DNA from: Deinococcus arboris
GTDB lineage: Bacteria > Deinococcota > Deinococci > Deinococcales > Deinococcaceae
Direction: 5' to 3'
Length of the DNA stretch: 44,853 bases
NCBI RefSeq assembly: GCF_009755355.1
Contig: NZ_WQLB01000038.1
Coordinates: 1-44,853 of the forward strand
Each line of letters starts with the position of its first letter. Positions within the stretch are counted from its first letter, which is position 1. The notes beneath the pieces were generated by a model. That model was not told where the DNA came from and did not search any database. It saw nothing but the letters and a program-made list of their open reading frames with translations. This document shows, piece by piece, positions 38,473-44,853 of this stretch. The position numbers and the translations under genes are program-made.

Positions 38473-39274
38473 AGAGCTTGGTCCCCACCTGATTCTGTTT
38501 GACGATCCGGTGGGTGCCACTGGGCAGCGTGATGGTGTCCCCCTCAATCGTTGCGCTGCCCAGCGGCAACTCCACCCCGTTCACGAAGAGGGTCTGCACC
38601 GGAAACACCACGGCCTGTTGTGCCTTCAGGGCCTCGGCCTGGTCACGCAGCAGGGGAATCACGCGGCGGTAGCGGGCCAGGCGGTCCTGCAGGCCGTTCT
38701 CACCCCCGTTGATCAGCAGGGTGACGCTCACCATGTCCCCCTGGTCCGCCATTTGGTTGGCGCTGCGCGGATCACTTCTCAGGCGTTTGTGCGTCCAGAA
38801 GGCTCCGCACACGGCTGCTGACGCCTCCGGGCGCAATAACAGGTCTGGATTGCCCTCCAGATCCAGCCCGACGAGGCGCCCGTACGCCCGGTATCCGTCA
38901 CGGCCGGTCAGCTGTGGCCAGCCGCGCCCTCGGAAGGTCCAGCCGTCGTTGCTGCCTGCCCGGTTGCCCATGCGGCCGTTGTAAACCTTGTTCGCCAGCG
39001 CCTGGGGGTTGCGGGCGTAGGGGCGGGCAGCGGCCATGTTTGGGAAGCGGTTCGGCCAGACCTGACACAGCCGCTCGGCCGAGTAGTTCAGATTCTCGCT
39101 CTGCACCACAAAGTTGCTTTCATGGCCCCACTGCGCGAGGAACATGCCCAGGCGCTCGGGGGTCTGGTCGATGTCAAACCGGCGAATGACCGGAGCCAGA
39201 GCGTGCACCACACCGTTTGGGGCGGGGTTGGTGGCCACCGCGCGGATGTGCTCAGGCGTGAGGATCAGGTTCAT
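38456..39274 (-). CDS. Phage endolysin, GH19 chitinase-like lysozyme
   Basis: A 272-residue lysis enzyme. The GH19 domain (about 1-205) has FLAQWGHESNFVVQSENLNYSAERL, with Glu52 and Glu60 as candidate catalytic residues, and LANKVYNGRMGN...DGWTFRGRGWPQLTGRDGYRAYG. Phage GH19 proteins cut peptidoglycan sugar chains. Residues about 220-272 (VFPVQTLFVNGVELPLGSATIEGD...VGTKLYVQTS) form an extra beta-rich C-terminal domain, perhaps wall-binding. There is no signal peptide, so release needs a holin. The start overlaps the stop of the coiled-coil gene (ATGA). Confidence 0.9.
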   Translation of the reverse strand: MNLILTPEHIRAVATNPAPNGVVHALAPVIRRFDIDQTPERLGMFLAQWGHESNFVVQSENLNYSAERLCQVWPNRFPNMAAARPYARNPQALANKVYNGRMGNRAGSNDGWTFRGRGWPQLTGRDGYRAYGRLVGLDLEGNPDLLLRPEASAAVCGAFWTHKRLRSDPRSANQMADQGDMVSVTLLINGGENGLQDRLARYRRVIPLLRDQAEALKAQQAVVFPVQTLFVNGVELPLGSATIEGDTITLPSGTHRIVKQNQVGTKLYVQTS

Positions 39275-39783
39275 GCGAACTCTCCCGCCGGGGCAGCGCC
39301 CTGCGGCCCCAGTTGAGCCTTCAGCTCGCTGACCAGCTTCTCCAGCTGGGCGATGGTGCCTGCCTGCTCCGCAAGCTTCTGGGCCTGCGCCTGATTCTCG
39401 AACTCCAGATCATTGAGCTGCGTCAGCTGGTCCGTGCTGTGCCGTGCGGCTGTGGCCAGTTCACCCTTCAGCCGGTCATTCTCAGCGGTCAGGGTGGCGT
39501 TGATCTGGCCGACCGCTTGCCGTTCACCTTCAATTTTGCGCACCCGTTCCTTGAGTTGGTCGTTCTCTTTTTCCAGCGTCTCAGCGCGTTGCTCGGTCTT
39601 GGCCAGCTTCTGTTCCAGGGCCTTGATCTCGCCGTCCTGTTTGTCCAGGCGCTTTTCGAGACGCTCGATCATGGCCTGCTCAGAGGATTTGGCCGCAGAG
39701 AGGCGGTTGTGCAAGAAGCCCAGGTACGCCACCAGAACGGTCGCGACGCCGCCGATGATGGCCGTGATGACAGCAGGTTCCAT
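39271..39783 (-). CDS. Membrane-anchored coiled-coil phage protein
   Basis: A 170-residue protein with an N-terminal membrane segment (ITAIIGGVATVLVAYLGFL, about 6-24). A nearly continuous coiled coil of charged heptads (about 30-155; RLEKRLDKQDGEIKALEQKL) and a Gly/Pro-rich tail follow. The layout and position just before the endolysin resemble spanin-like or phage accessory lysis proteins, but no family is certain. ATG 39783 overlaps the stop of the upstream membrane gene by one base; longer in-frame starts would read through that gene. Confidence 0.65.
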   Translation of the reverse strand: MEPAVITAIIGGVATVLVAYLGFLHNRLSAAKSSEQAMIERLEKRLDKQDGEIKALEQKLAKTEQRAETLEKENDQLKERVRKIEGERQAVGQINATLTAENDRLKGELATAARHSTDQLTQLNDLEFENQAQAQKLAEQAGTIAQLEKLVSELKAQLGPQGAAPAGEFA

Positions 39784-40181
39784 TAGGCCCCCCGGAAGCG
39801 CTGCGGCTCCGTGATGCCGGCGTAGGCGATGAACAGGGCGAGTAAGCCGTAGGTGGTGGTGCCGGTCAGAATGGTGCCAGAGCCCAGCACGAAGCTGATC
39901 GTTAGGCTGATGTGGAAGAAGAAGACCAGCAGGTAGGCAAGTTGCCGCCAGCGGCCAGCAGTCGCGCACAGGAGCAGCGCCCCAGCAGCCACAGCCACGA
40001 GGCCCCAGACCCACTGGGGCAGCCAGACCATGCCAGAGAAGGATTTGCCCTGACTGAAGAGGTCAGGCTGCCAGAGGCAGACCAGGCCAAAGGCGATGGT
40101 GGCCAAGCTGGTGAAGAGCCGGAAATACCAGAAGCGGCCCTCCGTCAGAAACAGGGAGAGTCGATGAAAATGTGTGCGCAT
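39783..40181 (-). CDS. Phage multi-pass membrane protein
   Basis: A 132-residue protein with four predicted membrane segments (FRLFTSLATIAFGLVCLW, WVWGLVAVAAGALLLCA, LAYLLVFFFHISLTISFVL, TTYGLLALFIAYAGI). Size and place between fibre and lysis genes suit a holin or superinfection-exclusion protein; this is inferred only. ATG 40181 is chosen for GGAGACCT just upstream; in-frame upstream starts lack a site. Confidence 0.6.
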   Translation of the reverse strand: MRTHFHRLSLFLTEGRFWYFRLFTSLATIAFGLVCLWQPDLFSQGKSFSGMVWLPQWVWGLVAVAAGALLLCATAGRWRQLAYLLVFFFHISLTISFVLGSGTILTGTTTYGLLALFIAYAGITEPQRFRGA

Positions 40182-40251
40182 AGGTCTCCAGTGCCAGCAA
40201 GAATGACGACGCCCCCGTGCTGGCAACCGGGGGCGGGCGCAGGGGGGTGAG

Positions 40252-40437
40252 TCAGGACATGGCTGTGTCGGGGGCGTCGCTGGCTACAGATTCAGCCTCC
40301 GGCACGTTGAGAGGCTGGAGCACCTCAGGGTCATCAGTCCAGCCACACGACGGGCATTTCCAGTACGCCAGGCCAGCACCTGTTTTCGTGCAGCGGGTCG
40401 CGCAGTTCGGGCAGCGCTTAGGTAGGGTCGGGGGCAT
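40252..40437 (-). CDS. Small zinc-ribbon phage protein
   Basis: A 61-residue protein with CPNC and CPSC knuckles (RCPNCATRC ... YWKCPSCGW), able to bind one zinc ion, and an acidic Ser/Ala tail. It overlaps the end of the upstream gene by 20 bases. Its role is unknown; small zinc-ribbon proteins of this kind occur among phage tail accessory genes. Confidence 0.6.
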   Translation of the reverse strand: MPPTLPKRCPNCATRCTKTGAGLAYWKCPSCGWTDDPEVLQPLNVPEAESVASDAPDTAMS

Positions 40438-40774
40438 TGCGCAGCTCCTCCATATAGGTCAGCAAGTCCTGAGCTTCGGCCTTGATTTCAGCCTCGGCCA
40501 CCGTGTTGCCTGTCAGCTGAGCGCGCACCAGCAGTGCGGCCCGCTCGTCCAGCAGGGCCTGGCACTCGCGCAGGTCACGCCGGGCTGCCTCCTGTGCCTG
40601 CGCCACGCCAGCCGCCGCCAACAAGGCCATCTCGGTTGGCGCCGGGCCGTCCCGGTGCCAACGCAGCTCGACGGTGCCGCGCGCATCCGCCAGCACCTCC
40701 ACATCACTCATCAGGTCAATGCCAGGGTGCAGCTGGCGCAACCCTGCCACCACTTGTTCAGGGGTCAGCTTCAT
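40418..40774 (-). CDS. Phage protein, possible tail-fibre chaperone
   Basis: A 118-residue mostly helical protein: MKLTPEQVVAGLRQLHPGID at the N-terminus, then AEIKAEAQDLLTYMEELRNAPDPT at the end. The closing block (YMEELRNAPD) resembles the C-terminal part of small tail-fibre assembly chaperones, and the gene directly follows the fibre gene, nine bases after its stop, which is where such chaperones are encoded. The assignment is by context and a short motif, so moderate at best. Confidence 0.5.
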   Translation of the reverse strand: MKLTPEQVVAGLRQLHPGIDLMSDVEVLADARGTVELRWHRDGPAPTEMALLAAAGVAQAQEAARRDLRECQALLDERAALLVRAQLTGNTVAEAEIKAEAQDLLTYMEELRNAPDPT

Positions 40775-40782
40775 GGGTCCTC

Positions 40783-42522
40783 CTATCGAATTCGGGTAAA
40801 ACTGGCGAAGGTCCGGAACGTATGGCCCACCACCGTGCCGCCATAGGGGTCGAAATACACCCGGGCCGTCACCTGATCGCCGCTGTTCAGGGGCAGGCTG
40901 ACCGAGTTCGCCCCGCCGTAATAGCCGGCACTGGGCGTGCGGTCATGCAGGATGTCCCGCGACCTCTGGCCGTTGACGTAGATGAACACGTAGTATTCCG
41001 TGCCACCCGGTAGATCTGCCTGCATGCCAATGCCGATGGTGTACTCACCCGTCGTGGGGCACGTCCAGATGTCCGTGCTCAGGTTGAAGTTCGCCGCACT
41101 GCCGCTGAGCACGGTGTTGAAGTTGATGATGGTAAATACACCGCCGCTCACATACTGGTAGGTGCCCGCACTGCCCCCCCCATCCGCCCCCACGATGTCA
41201 GAGGCCGCAAAGGTGCTCCCACCGTTGGGTGGCGCGGTTTCGAGTGTGGTCAGTCGGGTCTCGTGATCCGCCAGTTCCACGCCGTACGCCGCGAGGATAC
41301 TGGGCAGACCCTCAATCTCGCTTGGCGCGTGCCGGTGGCCGATCAGGGCCACCCCCGGCTGCCCGACCAGCAGATCGAACGCCGGTACCCCGCCATCGTT
41401 CAGGGCCACCGTGGGGAACTGATCATCCAGAGCGCTGGTGAAGAGGCTGCCCACCGCGAACCCGTCCCAGACGGGTGGGGTGTTGCTGACCACCCGGCGA
41501 AACTGTGACTGGGCCAGCGCCCCCCGGTACCCGATGCGGGAGGTCTGCCCGGCATCCAGGCGCAGCGGTGCAGGCAACAGCGCATCCGTGGCGTTGGGCA
41601 CCCCGGGGGACTGACCCAGCAGGGTGCCATCAGCAGCCCACACCTGGAGCACCACCGTATTGCCCGACTGATGTGCGGCATTGGCACCGTACAGGTAGAC
41701 CGTCTCAGTGGGTGTCAACTCGACAAATGCGCTGCGGCCCCCGTTGGTCGCGCCCCCACTGACTCCGCTGCTGATCGCCGTCGGCTCGCCGGGCTCGGTC
41801 TGCAGGCTGGTCGTCACCGTGCGGGTTGCACGGTCCAGCGTCACGACGGCAGGCGCAACAGCCCGGAATGTCAGGCCACTGCGGTCGGTGCCGGTCATGT
41901 CGCCCGTCACGTACTGGGCGGCAATCTGCGCTTCTGGGGCGGGGACGGTCTGTGCGGTGCCGCTGTAGTAACTGGGGTTGCCTACGGTGGCCAACCCGGT
42001 CCAGGTGTGGCCGCTGCTGAGCTGGATGCTGCTCAGGGAGCCGGTGTAGGCCGTGCCGTTGATGCCGTTGCCCAACTGGCCGACATGCAGATAGTAATCG
42101 CGCCCCGCCAAGAGCATGGCGCCCGCCGGCATCGTGCCGCGCAGGTGGCTGCCCTCGGTGACGGCTGCCGCTGCATAAGAGGGGTCCGCGCTGTTCAGGG
42201 CGATCAGAGCGATGGCCACGTTCCCAGACTTGCTGGCGTTCTCGATGAGCACGCTGGTCAGGGGAATGTTGACCGAAGGCCGGATGATCTGCCGCACGTC
42301 ACTGGGGCCGGTCAACGTCAGCCGGTTTGTGATCGGGCCGCTGCGGGTGACCTCGGTGGGGGGTGGGGTGCCGCTGTCGGCTGGGCCCACCACGCGGTAG
42401 GGGATGCCGTCTAGGCCCGTCACGAAGAGGGCACAAGTGCCACCTGGCTGGCGGATGAGATACAGCGTGCCGGGTTCAAGATCATCTGGCAGCTCGTCCA
42501 GCTGCGTGGCTTTTATGTCCAT
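40783..42522 (-). CDS. Phage tail fibre / receptor-binding protein
   Basis: A 579-residue structural protein. The N-terminus (MDIKATQLDELPDDLEPGTLYLIR) is a virion-attachment-like segment. A long beta-rich Gly/Ser/Thr-rich middle follows, then GVALIGHRHAPSEIEGL, common in phage fibres before the shaft. The C-terminal C1q/TNF-like module (about 440-579; TYQYVSGGVFTIINFNTVLSG ... WTCPTTGEYTIGIGMQADL ... GDQVTARVYFDPYGG) is typical of trimeric receptor-binding tips. ATG 42522 has GGGGGA upstream; the GTG at 42534 is less likely. It overlaps the preceding gene by ten bases. Confidence 0.8.
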   Translation of the reverse strand: MDIKATQLDELPDDLEPGTLYLIRQPGGTCALFVTGLDGIPYRVVGPADSGTPPPTEVTRSGPITNRLTLTGPSDVRQIIRPSVNIPLTSVLIENASKSGNVAIALIALNSADPSYAAAAVTEGSHLRGTMPAGAMLLAGRDYYLHVGQLGNGINGTAYTGSLSSIQLSSGHTWTGLATVGNPSYYSGTAQTVPAPEAQIAAQYVTGDMTGTDRSGLTFRAVAPAVVTLDRATRTVTTSLQTEPGEPTAISSGVSGGATNGGRSAFVELTPTETVYLYGANAAHQSGNTVVLQVWAADGTLLGQSPGVPNATDALLPAPLRLDAGQTSRIGYRGALAQSQFRRVVSNTPPVWDGFAVGSLFTSALDDQFPTVALNDGGVPAFDLLVGQPGVALIGHRHAPSEIEGLPSILAAYGVELADHETRLTTLETAPPNGGSTFAASDIVGADGGGSAGTYQYVSGGVFTIINFNTVLSGSAANFNLSTDIWTCPTTGEYTIGIGMQADLPGGTEYYVFIYVNGQRSRDILHDRTPSAGYYGGANSVSLPLNSGDQVTARVYFDPYGGTVVGHTFRTFASFTRIR

Positions 42523-43040
42523 AGGTTCCCCCACTGCGGTGTGCCAGACCCAATTGGCGGCAGGTTCAAGTCCCCGGCCAACGGCGCCGGGTGCGGGTCA
42601 TGCCCCTCCGCTGCCCAGAGCGGCCCGGCCAGCAGGTAGGTGACGGTAAAGGTCCGGGTCAGTCCCTCGCCGAACGGTTCCTGGGATTCTGTAGGTTCCA
42701 GGATGGTCAGCGCGCTGATGCCCTCCCAATACGCAGAGGCCAGCAATGCCAGGGCGTGCCACTGGTTCGCCAGGGCGGCCAGGGTCTCGGCGTTGCTGGC
42801 TTCCACCTGAAAGGTCAGCGTCACGCTGACCGCCTTGGCGGTGCGGCTGCCACTGGCCCAGGTGCGGCCTCGCGCGGTCTGGCGCGGCGTGACGTTCAAC
42901 GGCGTGGTGATGGCGCCGCGTGTCACGGTGACGGCGCCGCCACTCAGGGGGTAAGTGATACCCCCCGAGGTGATCGCGGGGGGCAAGGCTTGGCTGGGTT
43001 GTGGGGGAGGCGGAATCGCTGGCAATCGGGTGATGTTCAT
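42513..43040 (-). CDS. Phage tail protein (distal tail/baseplate type)
   Basis: A 175-residue protein: a Pro-rich start (LPAIPPPPQPSQALPP), then beta strands GGITYPLSGGAVTVTRGAITTPLNV, RTAKAVSVTLTFQVEASN and a WHALALLASAYWEGISALTILEPTE segment. It lies between the baseplate/hub gene and the fibre gene, so a distal tail or baseplate adaptor is likely; no exact family is recognised. AGGAGGTCT precedes ATG 43040. Confidence 0.6.
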   Translation of the reverse strand: MNITRLPAIPPPPQPSQALPPAITSGGITYPLSGGAVTVTRGAITTPLNVTPRQTARGRTWASGSRTAKAVSVTLTFQVEASNAETLAALANQWHALALLASAYWEGISALTILEPTESQEPFGEGLTRTFTVTYLLAGPLWAAEGHDPHPAPLAGDLNLPPIGSGTPQWGNLWT

Positions 43041-43049
43041 AGACCTCCT

Positions 43050-44781
43050 TTAGGTGCTGGCGCGCACCGCGTCTGTCGTGGCGTCCTGGTCACGGGCAGA
43101 GATGGCGGCCGTGAAACTCAGCGCTTCCGCTTCGTCTCGCTGACCACACCTCACCTCGGTGTACAGTTCGCCGTCCTCGTCGGTGTCATAGACCAGTAGC
43201 TCAATGGGCAGCTCACGGGTTTCCAGCACCGCGCCTAACGGGTCGCGTAGGGTGAGGACGGCCTTCGCTGCTGGGCTGTAGTTCCAGCCAGGCAGCCGGG
43301 CCACGACGGGGTTCAGGGTGGGCACGCGGGCCAGGGGCGTGGCGCTGGCCCATGAGCGAGGGGCTGGCCCGGATGAGCGTCCCGGCCGAGAGCTTGACGG
43401 GTGCGTCCGGATCGTTGGGCTTGACCAGGAATGAAGCGCTGCGGGTCTTGTCATAGACCCCACCTGTCGTCCAGGCGCCGGCCAGCCGGGCTTGGGAGGT
43501 GTCACCCATCAGGGCCAGGCCCGCAGCGGTCGGTGGCCCCTCGCTGGCCACGCTGGCCAGCCGCGCGCCGTTGTTCGGCGCCAGGTTGCCGTCTGTGGCG
43601 GTGATGTTCAGGCCTGAGACCGTGCCACCTTCCACCTTCACTTCCCAGCCATCGGGCAAGGGCGCTGTCTCTGGGAAGGTCAGCAGAACGCTGTAGTAGC
43701 TCACCACGATGTCCGGCGGGGGCGTGAGGGTCAGGCTGGTACCACTGTCCCCATCCCAGAGCGCACCAGATGGCCCACTGACGCCTACCGTGGTGTTCGG
43801 TGGATTCGGTGCCCCCTGCCGCACGAAGCCCGTGGCGTAGACCTCGACGGTACTGGCCACCAATCGTTCGAACAGCGCGGGGTCAGCGGGCAGCGGCAAG
43901 CCGCGCCAGGCCTCGCCGTAGCTGTGCGGCGCCACGTTCAGCGCATGGGTCAGAGGCGCGCGGGCATCGCGGTAGGGCACCGTGCCGGCACCATTCGCAA
44001 AGTTCTCCACGCCTGTCGTCAGGACCGTCTGCGCGAAGGTCACCCGAACGTCAGTCACGAGCAGGGTGCTGTCGGTATCGAGGCCGTCGATTTCCACGCC
44101 CTCAGTGGCCTCGTCAATGGCCAGCGTCCCTGTGGGGTAGCCGAAGACCGGGCGCAGATCTGGGTTCACACCCCAGTCGGGATTGGTCTTTTTGACCGTG
44201 CTGCTGCCATCTGCATTGAGAAGAGCCTGTGTCCTCTCGGATCGGCCGCGTAGCCGCTCCTCAATCAGTTTGGACACCTTCCAATGGTTGCCGTGGATGG
44301 CCGGACTCGATTTGTTCAGGTCGGGCACCGTGGCGGTGGTGGGGGCCAGCAGCGTGCTGCCCAGCTGGCCAGAACTGATCAGATCGGTGAACAGCTGCCG
44401 CACCTGGGCACCTAGGTCCGCTTCAGCCAGCAGGGTACGGGCCTCCACTTCGGTCAGCCGCCGAATCTTGAAGCCTTGGAGCTTGTAGCGCCCCACCTCG
44501 CTGCGCGCGCTGCCCGTGATGACGGCTATACCCGCGTATTTATTCAGCCACGGGCCGGTCCCTGCTGGCCGGTACTGCACCTGCACCGTGTCGCGGGGCC
44601 CGATGCCCAGCGTAGCCGGGTCACCCTCAAAGGTGGCTTCGCGGCAGTCGTTCAGTGGCCCCACCTCCATGCGCCGTGGGCCACCCATGAGGTACAGGGG
44701 CGTGCCGGTGGGCGGGTCCAGTTCGCGGATGTGTTTCTCCGTGCCGTCTGGGGACAGCACGCGGATTCGGTAGTCTTCCAT
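43050..44781 (-). pseudogene. Phage baseplate/tail structural gene, single frameshift
   Basis: From ATG 44781 (MEDYRIRVLSPDGTEKHIRELDPP) the frame codes for about 470 residues of a tail or baseplate protein: a hub-like start with LNDCREATFEGDPATLGIGPRDTVQVQYRP, a middle with HALNVAPHSYGEAWRGLPLP, and a carbohydrate-binding-like beta domain. Near 43,360 the sense moves to the next frame (ATPLARVPTLNPVVARLPGWNYSPAAKAVLTL...), which stops at 43050. Together they give about 577 residues. The uncorrected frame ends in a low-complexity Arg/Pro tail at 43213. GGAGACC precedes the ATG. This is either a real lesion, which would leave the prophage defective, or an assembly indel. Confidence 0.7.
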
Positions 44782-44802
44782 GATTGGTCTCCAAAGGGGA
44801 AT

Positions 44803-44826
44803 GAAAAACCGCCCACGGGGGGCGGC
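44803..44826 (-). terminator. Terminator upstream of the baseplate gene
   Basis: On the minus strand GCCGCCC and GGGCGG arms with a short loop are followed by T5. It would end a gene that lies to the right of the window. The bases after it show no start. Confidence 0.7.
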
Positions 44827-44853
44827 TGGGGCTTGTGGGTTGTGGGGCGCCTT

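Larger units (their letters stand above)
37230..44853 (-). mobile_element. Prophage late region (right part beyond the window)
   Basis: All genes run on the minus strand in the usual late order: baseplate/tail, distal tail, fibre, small accessory proteins, lysis genes, terminator. The left border is near tRNA-Leu(CAA). No capsid, terminase or integrase gene is within the window, so the element continues to the right. A direct repeat of the tRNA 3' end was not found within the window. Confidence 0.8.

Overview
The window is high-GC chromosomal DNA from a Deinococcus-type bacterium (Deinococcota). The main reasons are the AAA-pathway homocitrate synthase, the gene content (Rex with envelope genes, clustered sulfate assimilation) and many genes whose start codon lies 5-8 bases after a TANNNT box, the leaderless promoter arrangement common in Deinococcus. 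No rRNA genes and no CRISPR array were seen. There is one tRNA gene, tRNA-Leu(CAA).

Left end (1-3150): decayed mobile DNA. A truncated IS630-type transposase is cut by a complete but frameshifted IS4-type element with 18-base inverted ends. That element ends one base before the start codon of a full-length large serine recombinase. The recombinase stop codon lies inside the apparent promoter of miaB.

Central chromosome (3150-37137): miaB with a 12-codon leader ORF; a small lipoprotein; a ring-cleaving dioxygenase with a 20-base operator-like palindrome; a FadJ-type beta-oxidation protein divergent from a quinone oxidoreductase; a two-gene operon pairing a protein that resembles cyanobacterial acyl-ACP reductase (catalytic Cys kept) with an NDH-2-like flavoprotein; two tandem phosphoribosyltransferase paralogues; and a DUF945 protein. 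A sulfur block follows: DUF4395-sir-cysC-cysH, then sat, then an ssuACB-type sulfonate ABC transporter. The two transcription units of the sulfur block that have visible promoters share a GTTGAC-N3-TTTTGTC motif. Next come a MATE exporter with a coupled, frameshifted gene, homocitrate synthase, a broken DUF1990 gene, a PhzF protein and rlmN. A tightly coupled envelope/redox operon (TPR protein, SPOR protein, Rex, Ig-like lipoprotein) is followed by a PrxQ peroxiredoxin and an operon of a small membrane protein, an MBL hydrolase and purD.

Right end (37138-44853): the late region of a prophage, all on the minus strand, next to tRNA-Leu(CAA). It runs baseplate/tail protein, tail protein, tail fibre, a small possible chaperone, zinc ribbon, membrane protein, membrane-anchored coiled coil, GH19 endolysin, holin-like protein and a strong terminator, then two border genes including a YspA-type SLOG protein. 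The rest of the phage lies outside the window.

Several genes (the MATE-coupled gene, DUF1990, SLOG and phage baseplate genes) are each broken by one apparent indel. This could be real decay or assembly error. The most interesting candidates are the acyl-ACP-reductase-like/NDH-2 pair, the Rex-SPOR-TPR-lipoprotein operon, the recombinase/miaB junction with its leader ORF, and a 133-base MITE-like repeat inserted exactly at a stop codon.
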